NCBI RefSeq assembly: GCF_026319365.1
Contig: NZ_JAPDMS010000006.1
Span: 1-64,000, forward strand
DNA: 64,000 nucleotides
Origin: Methylophaga sp. OBS1
GTDB lineage: Bacteria; Pseudomonadota; Gammaproteobacteria; Nitrosococcales; Methylophagaceae
Reading direction: 5' to 3'
The position numbers and the translations under genes are program-made. Under the pieces are notes generated by a model. That model did not search any database. It saw nothing but the letters and a program-made list of their open reading frames with translations, and had not been told where the DNA came from. Of the stretch, positions 47,632 through 56,934 are shown one piece after another (the first letter of the stretch is position 1; each line of letters starts with the position of its first letter).

Positions 47632-48375
47632 TTATTTATGCTCAATCCAGATAAGTGAGGCCATTCTGCCGGTCTCACCATCGCGGCGATAAGAGAAGAA
47701 TTGATCGGCTTCGGCTACGGTGCAATGCTCACCACCATAGATTTTGTCAACGCCCAGCCGGTTCAAGCGCTGGCGGGCAAGCAGATAAATATCGGCCAGA
47801 TAATGACCGCTGCGGTGCGGGCGGAATGCCTGCCCGGCCGCTGCCGAGTGTGAGCAGAACGCGTCAAAGACCTCGCTGCCGACTTCAAATTGTTGCGGGC
47901 CAATAGCGGGGCCTAACCAGGCCAGGATTTTGTTCGCAGAGCAGGAAAACTGTGACACCGTATTTTCCAGCACGCCATTGAGCAGGCCGCGCCAGCCGGC
48001 ATGGGCCGCTGCCACCATCTTGCCGTCATCATCACAAAACAATACCGGTAGACAGTCTGCCGTCATTACCGGACAGACCTGCCCGGCCTGGCGGCTGAAT
48101 AGGGCGTCGGCCTCAATGCCTGCGTGCCAGTCATTGGCATCAATCACCCGGGTGCCATGGACCTGCTCCAGCCACAAAGGCGAGGAAGGGAGTCCGGCAG
48201 ACCGGGTCAGCCACCGGCGGTTGTTGAGCACCTTGTCATGATCATCATTCACATGCAGGCCAAGATTCAGGCTGTCATAGGGAGGCTGACTGATGCCACC
48301 GAGACGGGTGGTCGATAAAGCTTTGATCGGGGTCGGGGCCGGCCAGTCGGGTTGTATGAATGCGTTTACTGTCAT
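47632..48375 (-). CDS. pgeF: Multicopper polyphenol oxidase / purine nucleoside phosphorylase family (YfiH)
   Basis: The 247-residue protein has the family motifs LEQVHGTRV, TADCLPVLFCD and AAHAGWRGLLNG, with the conserved His-Cys-His metal set. E. coli PgeF/YfiH edits peptidoglycan precursors, and other members are purine nucleoside phosphorylases; the activity here cannot be told. Its start overlaps the phosphatase stop (ATGA). Confidence 0.92.
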   Translation of the reverse strand: MTVNAFIQPDWPAPTPIKALSTTRLGGISQPPYDSLNLGLHVNDDHDKVLNNRRWLTRSAGLPSSPLWLEQVHGTRVIDANDWHAGIEADALFSRQAGQVCPVMTADCLPVLFCDDDGKMVAAAHAGWRGLLNGVLENTVSQFSCSANKILAWLGPAIGPQQFEVGSEVFDAFCSHSAAAGQAFRPHRSGHYLADIYLLARQRLNRLGVDKIYGGEHCTVAEADQFFSYRRDGETGRMASLIWIEHK

Positions 48376-49166
48376 TCAACTGCCTCAGCCAGATAGTGCT
48401 GCCATTGTTTGAAAAGCGCGTGATCGACGGCGGCATAGGTTGAACGGGTTTGCAGGGAATGACTGAAGGGGGCATCCCCCTGCAGGGTTTGGGCGTAACC
48501 GCCCGCCTCGGCGAGGATAAGATCGGCGGCCGCATAATCCCATATATGCTGGCTGCCATGCAGATAAATATGACCGCGTCCGGCGGCCAGCCAGCACAGT
48601 TCCAGCGCGATAGAGCCGAGGTTTCGCTGGGAGCCATAGGGTCTGTCACTGACAATACGGCTGGCGAGGGATTTGGGCAGCCGCTTAAAGTCGACAAAAG
48701 CGATACTGCGTTTGAGCGGCAGGCCGGTTTCTTCTGTCTGCAGCGGTGAATCATTGAGCCAGGCACCCTGACCCTGAACAGCGGAAAACAGCTCATTCCG
48801 GACCGGGTCCAGTACGATACCGGCTTTGACTTCACCGGACTCTATCAATGCCAGCGAGATCGAAAAAAAGGGTAAGCCGGTGGCAAAATTACTGGTGCCA
48901 TCAACCGGGTCGAGACACCATAAAGGTTTGCCCGAATCGAGCAGGGACTGTTGTGCTTCAGTCGGCATTTCCTCGCCCAGCAACAGAACTTCCGGACAAA
49001 CAGTGGCTAATCGCTGGGTTAATGCCTGCTGCACGGCCTTATCGGCGCGGGTGATGATACTGCCGTCTTTTTTGTATTCGCGCTGGACGTTGTGATAAAG
49101 CGGCAACAGCGTCTCTTGCGCCACCTCTCTGACGATATTCTGTAACTGTTGCCGGTCAATTTCCAT
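48372..49166 (-). CDS. Inositol-monophosphatase-family enzyme
   Basis: The 264-residue protein has the metal-binding Glu in LGEEMPTEA and the signature WCLDPVDGTSNFATG. The second site WDYAAADLILAEAGG is also present. The family includes SuhB, CysQ and sugar phosphatases; the substrate is not clear. It is coupled to pgeF. Confidence 0.85.
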   Translation of the reverse strand: MEIDRQQLQNIVREVAQETLLPLYHNVQREYKKDGSIITRADKAVQQALTQRLATVCPEVLLLGEEMPTEAQQSLLDSGKPLWCLDPVDGTSNFATGLPFFSISLALIESGEVKAGIVLDPVRNELFSAVQGQGAWLNDSPLQTEETGLPLKRSIAFVDFKRLPKSLASRIVSDRPYGSQRNLGSIALELCWLAAGRGHIYLHGSQHIWDYAAADLILAEAGGYAQTLQGDAPFSHSLQTRSTYAAVDHALFKQWQHYLAEAVE

Positions 49167-49263
49167 ACGGTGAGTATAACAGCGCCTTGAGAATTTAATT
49201 CAATCTGAGGCGGGCACAGGGTAAACTGCGGGACTGTTAAGATGATATTTGATTGCGATTTGC

Positions 49264-49992
49264 ATGCGAGTGCCACGATTTTACTGTCCCCAACTCGATT
49301 CTGAACAAGCTCTTTTTGATTTGCCTGATGCGGTGCATCGCCATGCTGTTCAGGTATTACGGCTCAAACCGGGAGCAATGATACGTCTGTTTGACGGCAA
49401 GGGCAGGGAATTTGAAGCCAAGCTGACAGAAGTGGAAAAAAGGCGTTCGCAGGCAAGTCTGGGGGAAGAACTGAGTCAAGTCAGCGAGTCGCCGCTGCAG
49501 ATCACCCTGCTTCAGGGTATTTCCCGTGGTGAACGCATGGACTTTGCGATCCAGAAAGCGGTGGAATTGGGAGTCAGAACGATCGTCCCGGTGGTAACCG
49601 AGCGTTGCAATGTTCAGCTCAGCCATGAACGTGCCCAGAAAAGAATGGCGCACTGGCTGGGGGTGTTGGTCAGTGCCTGCGAGCAAAGTGGGCGCAGTTA
49701 TCTGCCTGAACTTGCACAAGTCACTTCGCTGGAGCAAGCATTAACTCAGGTTTCTGACGATCTCAGGCTGGTACTGGATCCGGAAGCCTCAACCGGGTTT
49801 CATGATCTGAACAAGCCCTCAACGCTTACCTTGTTAATAGGGCCTGAAGGCGGCTTATCAGACTCTGAAATTCAACTGGCACAATCAAACGACTTTACCG
49901 CCCTGCAGTTCGGTCCCCGCATTCTTCGTACTGAGACTGCCGCTACTGCCGCACTGGCGGTGGTTCAGACCTTGTGGGGGGACCTGGCATGA
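49264..49992 (+). CDS. rsmE: 16S rRNA (uracil-1498-N3)-methyltransferase
   Basis: 242 residues from MRVPRFYC, which fits the family better than the TTG five codons upstream. An N-terminal PUA-like domain has HAVQVLRLKPG. The C-terminal SPOUT knot contains LIGPEGGLSDSEI and LGPRILRTETA-like residues. It methylates U1498 of the small-subunit rRNA. Overlaps the next gene by four bases. Confidence 0.94.
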   Translation: MRVPRFYCPQLDSEQALFDLPDAVHRHAVQVLRLKPGAMIRLFDGKGREFEAKLTEVEKRRSQASLGEELSQVSESPLQITLLQGISRGERMDFAIQKAVELGVRTIVPVVTERCNVQLSHERAQKRMAHWLGVLVSACEQSGRSYLPELAQVTSLEQALTQVSDDLRLVLDPEASTGFHDLNKPSTLTLLIGPEGGLSDSEIQLAQSNDFTALQFGPRILRTETAATAALAVVQTLWGDLA

Positions 49993-50300
49993 ATGAAAGC
50001 ACCTTTCTGTTTCTGTTACTGGCTATCATAGCCTGGTTGTGGTGGGACAGCCGGGGCGTCGCTGAACGCGCCACAACGGCTGCCCGGGCTTATTGCGGCA
50101 ATGCCGGGGTCAGCTTTCTGAATGATACGGTGGCGTGGCAGAAGATCCGCCTCAAACGTAACCGTGCCGGCCGTGTCAGTCTGCAGCGTACTTATTTCTT
50201 CGAGTTTGCCAGTGATATGCAACAGCGCTATCGTGGACATATCGTCATGCTGGGTAAAAAAGTTGAATCGATCAGCCTCGATGCCTACCGCGTCAGTTGA
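49989..50300 (+). CDS. DUF3301-family protein
   Basis: 103 residues from MNESTFLF, overlapping the rsmE stop. One N-terminal membrane segment ends in WLWWDSRGVAERA, followed by a small cytoplasmic domain with CGNAGVSFLNDTVAW and LQRTYFFEF. This matches DUF3301 proteins of gammaproteobacteria. Function unknown. Confidence 0.85.
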   Translation: MNESTFLFLLLAIIAWLWWDSRGVAERATTAARAYCGNAGVSFLNDTVAWQKIRLKRNRAGRVSLQRTYFFEFASDMQQRYRGHIVMLGKKVESISLDAYRVS

Positions 50301-50320
50301 TCCGACCACAGAGGACTATC

Positions 50321-51337
50321 ATGCAGACAAAATCCGCGTTGCTTGTTGATGATTCCAAAGTCGCCAGATTGACCCTGAGCAAACTGTTGCAGAGTCATGG
50401 TTTCACCCTGACCGAGAGAGGCAGTGCAGAAGAGGCCATGCAATGGCTGCAGGAAACAGACGCTTTGCCTGACATCATTTTTATGGACGTGATGATGGGC
50501 GGTATCGATGGTCTGACAGCCACCCGTCAAATCAAGGAAAACCCTGACTGGACAGGCATACCCGTGATTATCTGTACCGGCAAAGAAACAGAGGAAGAGC
50601 TGAAACAGGCCCTGGCAAGCGGCGCCACTGCGGTGCTGGCGAAACCGCCGGCTGCGGAGGCGGTTGAGGCATTGCTGGCTGATATTGCGCCTGCACCCAC
50701 TGTGTCAAAGGCGTCGGCATCAACGCCAGCAGAGAAAATACCGACAGACAGCCTGGTTGCCGAGTTGCGGGCGCAACTGCAACCGGAACTCGAGCAAAAG
50801 CTGAATGCTTCGCTGGCTGAAATACAACAGCAACTGGCGCAACAGCAACAGGCGTCAGAGTCGCAAACCGGGCTGGATAAACTCACTGAACTGAGTCGGC
50901 AGTTGAGCGACTCAGTCCAACAGCAGTTTGGCGAGCTCAGTCAGCGCTTTTCGGCGACCACCGAGCAGCGTATTTCAGAGCTGGCCCAGTCGGCGATTGA
51001 TTCCGCACTGAATAATTTCGGCCTGAACGACAAACTCAATCGGGTTTTGCGTGATGAAGCCGCCGGCTGGCTGCTGCAGCAACAAAACCAGATCCGCGAA
51101 CAACTGGAACAGGAGCTCAGGCACGCATTACAGGCTGATATCAATAGCCAGATACAACAGCAACTCGACCAGCGGGTGCCGGAAGTGATTGCACAGCACT
51201 GGCAGGCAAAACAGGCGGAAAACGAACAACAGACGCAGGACAGTGAATCACTGACATCCCAACTGACACTGCAGCGCAATATCGCCATCGGTGCGGGACT
51301 GCTGGCCGTCGTGGCTATCATCCTGGCGCTGATCTAA
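50321..51337 (+). CDS. Tail-anchored response regulator: receiver, Gln-rich coiled coil, C-terminal membrane helix
   Basis: 338 residues from MQTKSALLVDD. A receiver domain covers about 1-120, with the acidic pair DD, phosphoacceptor Asp in IFMDVMMGG, Thr in CTGKE and Lys in AKPPAAE. From about 150 to 305 the chain is Gln/Leu/Glu-rich with heptad-like coiled coil (ELRAQLQPELEQKL). Residues about 315-338 form one hydrophobic helix (NIAIGAGLLAVVAIILALI) at the very end. There is no DNA-binding or enzymatic output domain. No histidine kinase is next to it. It probably acts at the membrane by protein contact, and its partner is unknown. It lies between DUF3301 and prmC. Confidence 0.85.
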   Translation: MQTKSALLVDDSKVARLTLSKLLQSHGFTLTERGSAEEAMQWLQETDALPDIIFMDVMMGGIDGLTATRQIKENPDWTGIPVIICTGKETEEELKQALASGATAVLAKPPAAEAVEALLADIAPAPTVSKASASTPAEKIPTDSLVAELRAQLQPELEQKLNASLAEIQQQLAQQQQASESQTGLDKLTELSRQLSDSVQQQFGELSQRFSATTEQRISELAQSAIDSALNNFGLNDKLNRVLRDEAAGWLLQQQNQIREQLEQELRHALQADINSQIQQQLDQRVPEVIAQHWQAKQAENEQQTQDSESLTSQLTLQRNIAIGAGLLAVVAIILALI

Positions 51338-51344
51338 TATCCGG

Positions 51345-52187
51345 ATGATGCCGACTATCCAGGAAGCCCGGGCCTACGGTCACGCCGCGCTGTCAGGCTC
51401 GCTGAGTCCCGATGTTGATGTCCAGTTCCTGCTCTGTTATGTGCTGGCCTGTCATCCAACCCGATTAATGACCACGCCGGAAGCAGAGCTTACCGAGTCA
51501 CAGTGGCAGCAGTTTGTCGATTTGATTGCCCGGCGAGGTCAGGGAGAACCGGTCGCCCATCTTACCGGCAGCCGCGGCTTCTGGAGTCTGGACCTGGATG
51601 TCGATGATTCCACGCTAATTCCGCGACCCGATACCGAATTACTGGTGTCTTTATCACTGGCCAAATTAGAGGCGGGTATGACCGTGGCCGATCTGGGTAC
51701 CGGTACCGGTGCCATTGCTTTGTCTCTGGCCTGCGAGAAGCCGAATGTGACTATCGTTGCTACCGACTTGCAGTTTGCTGCTGTGACATTGGCGAGGAGG
51801 AATGCGCACAAGCATGATTTGCACAATGTCAGTTTCCTGCAAATGTCCTGGCTTGAAGGTTTTCAGCCTGGCTGTTTCGATCTGATTGTCTCCAATCCAC
51901 CCTATATCCGTGCCGATGACCCGCATCTGTTGCAGGGCGATGTGCGTTTTGAGCCGCGTAGCGCACTGGTGTCAGGCGAAGAGGGGCTGGACGATATCCG
52001 CTGCATCGCCGGGCAGGCCTATGATCGACTCAAGCCGGGTGGCTGGCTGCTGATCGAGCATGGCCACGACCAATCTTCCCAGGTTCAGTATTGTCTGCAA
52101 CTGACCGGCTTTGAAGCAATCAGTGCGCATCAGGACTTTGGCGGTAATAACCGTGCGGTGATGGCACAGCGCCCTGAAGTGGGCTGA
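51345..52187 (+). CDS. prmC: Peptide chain release factor N5-glutamine methyltransferase
   Basis: 280 residues, with a helical N-terminal domain for RF binding and a Rossmann methyltransferase. VADLGTGTGAIALSLA binds SAM and IVSNPPYIRADD holds the NPPY motif that takes the GGQ glutamine of RF1/RF2. It starts at tandem ATG codons; either is possible. Seven bases after the response regulator gene. Confidence 0.94.
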   Translation: MMPTIQEARAYGHAALSGSLSPDVDVQFLLCYVLACHPTRLMTTPEAELTESQWQQFVDLIARRGQGEPVAHLTGSRGFWSLDLDVDDSTLIPRPDTELLVSLSLAKLEAGMTVADLGTGTGAIALSLACEKPNVTIVATDLQFAAVTLARRNAHKHDLHNVSFLQMSWLEGFQPGCFDLIVSNPPYIRADDPHLLQGDVRFEPRSALVSGEEGLDDIRCIAGQAYDRLKPGGWLLIEHGHDQSSQVQYCLQLTGFEAISAHQDFGGNNRAVMAQRPEVG

Positions 52188-52212
52188 CATGTCTTCTGTT
52201 TCGGGCAACCGT

Positions 52213-52218
52213 TATAAT
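52213..52218 (+). promoter_or_regulatory. Possible -10 element for moeB
   Basis: A perfect TATAAT 27 bp before the moeB ATG. CTGACA at 52184-52189 is a fair -35 by sequence, but the 23-bp spacing is too long, so the promoter is uncertain. Confidence 0.35.
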
Positions 52219-52244
52219 GTGGTTTTAAATCAATAGAAACGCTG

Positions 52245-52994
52245 ATGAACGACGATCAATTGTTACGCTACAGCCGCCATATTCTGCTGCCTCAAGTCGA
52301 TATTCAAGGTCAGCAGAGACTGTTGGATGCACATGTGATGATCGTTGGTCTGGGCGGACTCGGATCACCGGTGTCCACCTACCTGACTGCGGCTGGCGTC
52401 GGTCGGTTAACGCTGGTGGATGATGATGTTGTCGAAATGTCCAATCTGCAACGCCAGGTTGTCCACAGTGAAGCAGAGATCGGCCAACCCAAAGTCAGCT
52501 CGGCGGCGGCGCGTCTCAAAGCCATCAATTCCGATGTTGAGTTGAGGTTAATTCAACAACGACTGGATAAAACCGCACTGCTGGAAGCCACCGCGGATGT
52601 TGATGTGCTGGTCGACTGCAGTGACAATTTTGCCACCCGGTTTTTGCTCAACGAAGTCAGTCAGCAACAATGCCTGCCACTGGTGTCGGGCGCAGCCATT
52701 CGGTTTGAAGGCCAAGTCACAGTGTATGATCCACGTCAGCCGGGTATGCCCTGTTATCGCTGTCTGTATGAAGACAAGGGTGAATTGGAAGAAACCTGCT
52801 CCGAGAGTGGTATCCTGTCGCCCATCCTGTCGGTCATCGGTGGTGTGCAGGCAGTAGAAACTGTCAAGCTGCTGATGGGACTGGGAGATAGTCTGGCCGG
52901 GCGTTTATTGATTCTGGATGCGCTCAACATGGGCTGGCGCGAAATCAAAATGAGGCAGGATCCGACCTGTCCGGTATGTCAAAATGCTGAGTAA
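52245..52994 (+). CDS. moeB: E1-like sulfur-carrier adenylyltransferase (MoeB/ThiF family)
   Basis: The 249-residue protein has the nucleotide motif VGLGGLGSPVSTYLTAAGVG, the adenylation residues DDDVVEMSNLQRQ, a zinc site from CYRC and CPVC, and the conserved Cys in EETCSESGILSP. MoeB activates MoaD for molybdopterin, and ThiF activates ThiS. No MoaD or ThiS gene is near. It is followed directly by a JAMM protease gene. Confidence 0.88.
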   Translation: MNDDQLLRYSRHILLPQVDIQGQQRLLDAHVMIVGLGGLGSPVSTYLTAAGVGRLTLVDDDVVEMSNLQRQVVHSEAEIGQPKVSSAAARLKAINSDVELRLIQQRLDKTALLEATADVDVLVDCSDNFATRFLLNEVSQQQCLPLVSGAAIRFEGQVTVYDPRQPGMPCYRCLYEDKGELEETCSESGILSPILSVIGGVQAVETVKLLMGLGDSLAGRLLILDALNMGWREIKMRQDPTCPVCQNAE

Positions 52995-52998
52995 CACA

Positions 52999-53406
52999 AT
53001 GACAAAAACAACCATTCAAATTCCCAGAACGCTGGCAAACCAGCTTTTGCATCAGGCGCAATTATCACCGGCTCAGGAAGTCTGTGGCCTGGTGGGGAAA
53101 AAAGGCCAGCAATGTGAATGCTACCCGATTGAAAACGTCGCCACCGATGCCAGTGTACTGTTCGCACTGAATGCCAGTGAACAACTGGCTGCGTTCAAGC
53201 AAATGAAAGAAAAAGGGCAGCAGCTGTTTGCGATTTATCATTCACACCCCAGCAGCCCGGCTGTGCCTTCACAAATCGATATTGAAGATACTAACTACAG
53301 TGATGCCCTGTATCTGATTATTTCGCTGAACACCAAAGGCGTGCTGGAAATGCGCGGCTTTTATCTGAAAGACGGACAAACCGAGGAAGTTGAACTGATC
53401 TTATGA
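52999..53406 (+). CDS. JAMM/MPN+ metalloprotease family protein
   Basis: 135 residues from MTKTTIQIP, five bases after moeB. The zinc protease motif is intact: Glu in QEVCGLVG and HSHPSSPAVPSQID with the two His, Ser and Asp. Bacterial JAMM proteins next to E1-like genes cut C-terminal extensions off sulfur-carrier proteins. That role is inferred here. It overlaps pmbA by four bases. Confidence 0.85.
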   Translation: MTKTTIQIPRTLANQLLHQAQLSPAQEVCGLVGKKGQQCECYPIENVATDASVLFALNASEQLAAFKQMKEKGQQLFAIYHSHPSSPAVPSQIDIEDTNYSDALYLIISLNTKGVLEMRGFYLKDGQTEEVELIL

Positions 53407-54737
53407 GCCGTGAACTGACAAAACCGGATTTGGAACAAGCAGCACAGATCGCGCTGGAAGAGGCCAAAAAGCGTGGTGCCAGTGCCGCTGAAGTAGGCCT
53501 AAGCCAGAGTAAGGGACTGTCAGTGACAGTGCGTCAGCGGGAGGTCGAAACCCTCGAACATAATAACGATACCGGGCTGGGGATTACGGTTTTTTTCGGC
53601 CAGAGCAAAGCTTCATCCAGTACCTCTGATCTGAGTCTGCCCGCCATCCGTGAAGCGGTGGAAGCCGCCTGCAACATCGCCCGCCATACCCAGGCGGATG
53701 CGGCCGCCGGTCTGGCCGATCCTGAGTTAATGGCGACCGAATTTCCAGACTTGTCGCTCTATCACCCGTGGGATTTGAGTGTGGAACAGGCCATTGAGCT
53801 GGCGACCGAGTGTGAGGCAGCGGGACTGGATGCTGATGACCGAATCAGTAACTCGGAGGGGGCTACCGTCAGCAGCCATGGCGGTAAACGTATTTACGCC
53901 AACAGCCATGGTTTTATGGGGATCACAAACAGTACCCGCCACAGCGTCTCTGCCAGCCTGATTGCGAAAGACGGTCGTGGCATGCAACGGGACTTCTGGT
54001 ATGACATGACACGTGATGTCGCGGATCTCGACAATGTAGCCCATGTCGGCCTCAGAGCAGCGCAGCGTACCCTTGCCAGACTGGGCGCCGGTGAAGTCAA
54101 AACCGGCAGCTATCCGGTAATCTTCGCAGCCGAGGTGGCGCCGTCACTGTTTGGTCAATTCATCGCAGCAATTCGTGGTGGTGCGTTGTACCGCAATGCT
54201 TCCTTTCTGGTGGATAAAAAAGGCGAACAGATTTTCCCGGATTACCTTCATATCCACGAGCAGCCTCATTTAGCCAAAGCCCTGGGCAGCGCGACATTTG
54301 ATGCAGAGGGCGTCGCCACCCGTAATCGCGATATTATCAGCGATGGAATCTTGCAGGATTATGTTCTGGACAGTTATGCCGCTCGCAGGCTGGGCCTCAA
54401 AACCACGGCCAATGCGGGTGGCGTGCATAACCTGACCATCGACAGTACCTGTGATGACGATTTTGATTCGCTGGTAAAACGCCTGCACAAGGGCATCATC
54501 GTCACCGAAACCATGGGCATGGGGGTCAATATCGTCAATGGCGATTATTCCCAGGGGGCGGCCGGGTTTTGGGTTGAGAACGGTGAAATTCAATACCCGG
54601 TCGATGAATTTACCATCGCCAGCAACCTGCAGGAGATGTTTATGGGGCTGCAGGCGGTTGGCAGCGATGTCGACGTCAGAGGCAACACCCGTTGTGGCTC
54701 GGTGCTGCTGGATAAAATGATGATTGCTGCTGCCTAG
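53403..54737 (+). CDS. pmbA: PmbA/TldE-family metalloprotease subunit
   Basis: The 444-residue protein has the TldD/PmbA fold: ISNSEGATVSSHGGKRIYANSHGF, TGSYPVIFAAEVAPSLFGQF, YVLDSYAARRLGL, and GNTRCGSVLLDKM at the end. With TldD it processes microcin/PQQA-type peptides and unfolded substrates. In a PQQ-using methylotroph this could bear on cofactor maturation, which is speculation. It shares its CTAG stop with the convergent PilZ gene. Confidence 0.92.
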   Translation: MSRELTKPDLEQAAQIALEEAKKRGASAAEVGLSQSKGLSVTVRQREVETLEHNNDTGLGITVFFGQSKASSSTSDLSLPAIREAVEAACNIARHTQADAAAGLADPELMATEFPDLSLYHPWDLSVEQAIELATECEAAGLDADDRISNSEGATVSSHGGKRIYANSHGFMGITNSTRHSVSASLIAKDGRGMQRDFWYDMTRDVADLDNVAHVGLRAAQRTLARLGAGEVKTGSYPVIFAAEVAPSLFGQFIAAIRGGALYRNASFLVDKKGEQIFPDYLHIHEQPHLAKALGSATFDAEGVATRNRDIISDGILQDYVLDSYAARRLGLKTTANAGGVHNLTIDSTCDDDFDSLVKRLHKGIIVTETMGMGVNIVNGDYSQGAAGFWVENGEIQYPVDEFTIASNLQEMFMGLQAVGSDVDVRGNTRCGSVLLDKMMIAAA

Positions 54738-56926
54738 GCGCGGTAAAATGCGCTTATTGAGGCGGTGATATCGGTCAGTTGCAGCAGGCCCTGTAAATGA
54801 CTCAACTGCTGGCGGATGGCGGCGACTTTATGGGCACGTTGCGGCCGCCACTGAAGGAGTTTCGCCATTAAATCAGCCTGCTGCTCCGTATCCTGACTTT
54901 TAACCGGTGTTAACTGGCTGATGAAGACCTTGAAACGCGTGGCAGCCAGCCCACGCTGGATAAATACGGCTTTGTCGCGCGACGTCTGAAAGTCTGTCTC
55001 AAATGCCAGCATCCAGCTATCATGATTATCGGCATAGGCGTATAGGGTCGACTGAATCAGTCCACATTCACTAGTGTTGAGTTGCTTCAATTGCTCGGTG
55101 AGCCGGAGCGGCTCGGCGTTCAGTGCTTGCCACAATCCCCGCAAAGATGCCGCCTGGTTACGTCGGGTCTCACCAACCAGTTGAATCTGGCGCTGGCCAT
55201 CGGTGTCTGTTCCTATGAATAACGGTATGCTTTCCAGTGTTGGAAGCAGCGCCTGACTGTAGAGCCGGTTCTGGGCAGTCTTGATCTTGTGATCCTGGTT
55301 AGCATTGAGTTTTTGCTGATTCTTTTTGATTACCCAGTTGAAGAACTGATTCAGACTTTCCGGACAATTGCTTTTTATCCGTTGCAGGCCCAGACGCAGC
55401 GTACCCTGCCAATAAAGCGAGTTTCTGACTTCATAGGGAACCGCTGACAATTTCACTTTGTCGGTCAGTGTCTGCCAACGGGTGAAATCAATCAGGAGTC
55501 GCTGATGCAGTTTAATGCCGCAGTCTGCCGGCAGACTGACAGCCAGGCCATCGGCAGAGGCATCCAGGGTTGTTACCGACCATTGCTGCGCTCCGACACT
55601 GACCGTCACCGGAGTATGGATGTAAAAACGCGGTTTGTCGCGCTGAATATAGCTATCCAGCGTGTCTGGGGTCAGGTTGAGGCTATCAATGATCGGTTTC
55701 AGTGTTTGCAAAGGATTGAGTTGAGCTGCAGTCACCGTCTCCGTGGGTTGAAGATGCTGCATTGCCGGCTGCAAATCGGTGACCATGACCCGTCGTTGTG
55801 TGCGGCCAGCACGATAGAGACATTGGCGACTCTCCTCTGGATCCTCCTCGGCTATTACCTCTGCAGCATACTGGGCAGCCGTTTTGTCGATGCTGACTTC
55901 AGTCGCATTCAGTAACAGCAGACGACTGAGAGGCTGAGCCAGGTGCCAGTTAATGAGCTTTTTCACCGAGTCTGTCTGCGCCAGTGGGGCACTGAAACTG
56001 ACTGCGTTATCAAAAGCGGCCAGGATCGTGCCAGCGCCTTTCGCCAAAGCCATCAAGGGCAGCTTTTGCAACCAGTCAGCTTGTAATGTCTGCCAGCCAG
56101 CTAATTGCGACCGGGCTGATGGCATCAGGTGAAAGGCGGATAGCGGTTCCGGGCTGTTTCCTTCAGCCAGCCACAGCAGAGGGCAACTCAGCTCAGCTAA
56201 CCACAAACGTTGATAGAAGCCGGCCTGCAAATTGAGAATGTCATTATCTATATCCTGTTGCCGATGGCCGGCCTGTGCTTCCAGCCACTGCTGCATCCAT
56301 TCAGCGAATGCATCCTCGCCGTCACGGATGCGGCTCAATACTGCGGTGGTGTAGCTGGCATCATGATCCAGCTTGATCACCCGGTACGGCAACTGACTCA
56401 TCAGACTGCCTTCATTCTGCTCTGCAAAATCAATAAAAGTGACCGCCACTTCATCCTCTAACTGCAGGGTGTAGCTGCGACGCAGAGAAACACGAATCGC
56501 GTTGACTGCCATATCAATCGTATGGCCGTGATAAAGCACATCGTCAAGACGAAGCGCGATAGGTGTCGTGTAGACAATGCGGGTTTCAGCGCGCTGAATG
56601 GATTTATCCAGTGACAAAATCTTTGGCCGCGGCTCGACATTGACCACAGCGTCCTCTGCGGGGGCCAGTTGTTTCAGTGCTTTAAACAATGCTTCGTATA
56701 CACCGATGGTGTATCGGCCATCAAAGCGACTCATCAGCTGTTTGACCAGCAGATAAGCACGGTCATCAAGGTGATGCACACGTCCACCGAACTCATAGGC
56801 CTGGCACTCGCCGGCGACTTTACCGCGGAGGTCGATGATACGCAGACAGTCCTTGTTAAGCCGTTGTCTTTCCAACTCCTGCAGAAATGCCTGGTTTTGC
56901 TGCTTGCGGTCTGGAAGTTCGGCCAT
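54734..56926 (-). CDS. Large PilZ-domain protein
   Basis: A 730-residue protein. A PilZ domain lies near 430-525 with KPRFYIHTPV and DASADGLAVSLP, the Arg and D-x-S-x-x-G motifs that bind cyclic di-GMP. A second, weaker PilZ-like stretch is near 110-205 (QRAETRIVYTTPIALRL, DMAVNAIRVSLR). The rest is helical and unrecognised. It is probably a c-di-GMP effector. Target unknown; pilus genes are 35 kb away. Last gene of yciB-yciI-bolA-this. Confidence 0.75.
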   Translation of the reverse strand: MAELPDRKQQNQAFLQELERQRLNKDCLRIIDLRGKVAGECQAYEFGGRVHHLDDRAYLLVKQLMSRFDGRYTIGVYEALFKALKQLAPAEDAVVNVEPRPKILSLDKSIQRAETRIVYTTPIALRLDDVLYHGHTIDMAVNAIRVSLRRSYTLQLEDEVAVTFIDFAEQNEGSLMSQLPYRVIKLDHDASYTTAVLSRIRDGEDAFAEWMQQWLEAQAGHRQQDIDNDILNLQAGFYQRLWLAELSCPLLWLAEGNSPEPLSAFHLMPSARSQLAGWQTLQADWLQKLPLMALAKGAGTILAAFDNAVSFSAPLAQTDSVKKLINWHLAQPLSRLLLLNATEVSIDKTAAQYAAEVIAEEDPEESRQCLYRAGRTQRRVMVTDLQPAMQHLQPTETVTAAQLNPLQTLKPIIDSLNLTPDTLDSYIQRDKPRFYIHTPVTVSVGAQQWSVTTLDASADGLAVSLPADCGIKLHQRLLIDFTRWQTLTDKVKLSAVPYEVRNSLYWQGTLRLGLQRIKSNCPESLNQFFNWVIKKNQQKLNANQDHKIKTAQNRLYSQALLPTLESIPLFIGTDTDGQRQIQLVGETRRNQAASLRGLWQALNAEPLRLTEQLKQLNTSECGLIQSTLYAYADNHDSWMLAFETDFQTSRDKAVFIQRGLAATRFKVFISQLTPVKSQDTEQQADLMAKLLQWRPQRAHKVAAIRQQLSHLQGLLQLTDITASISAFYRA

Positions 56927-56934
56927 GTGGCTGG

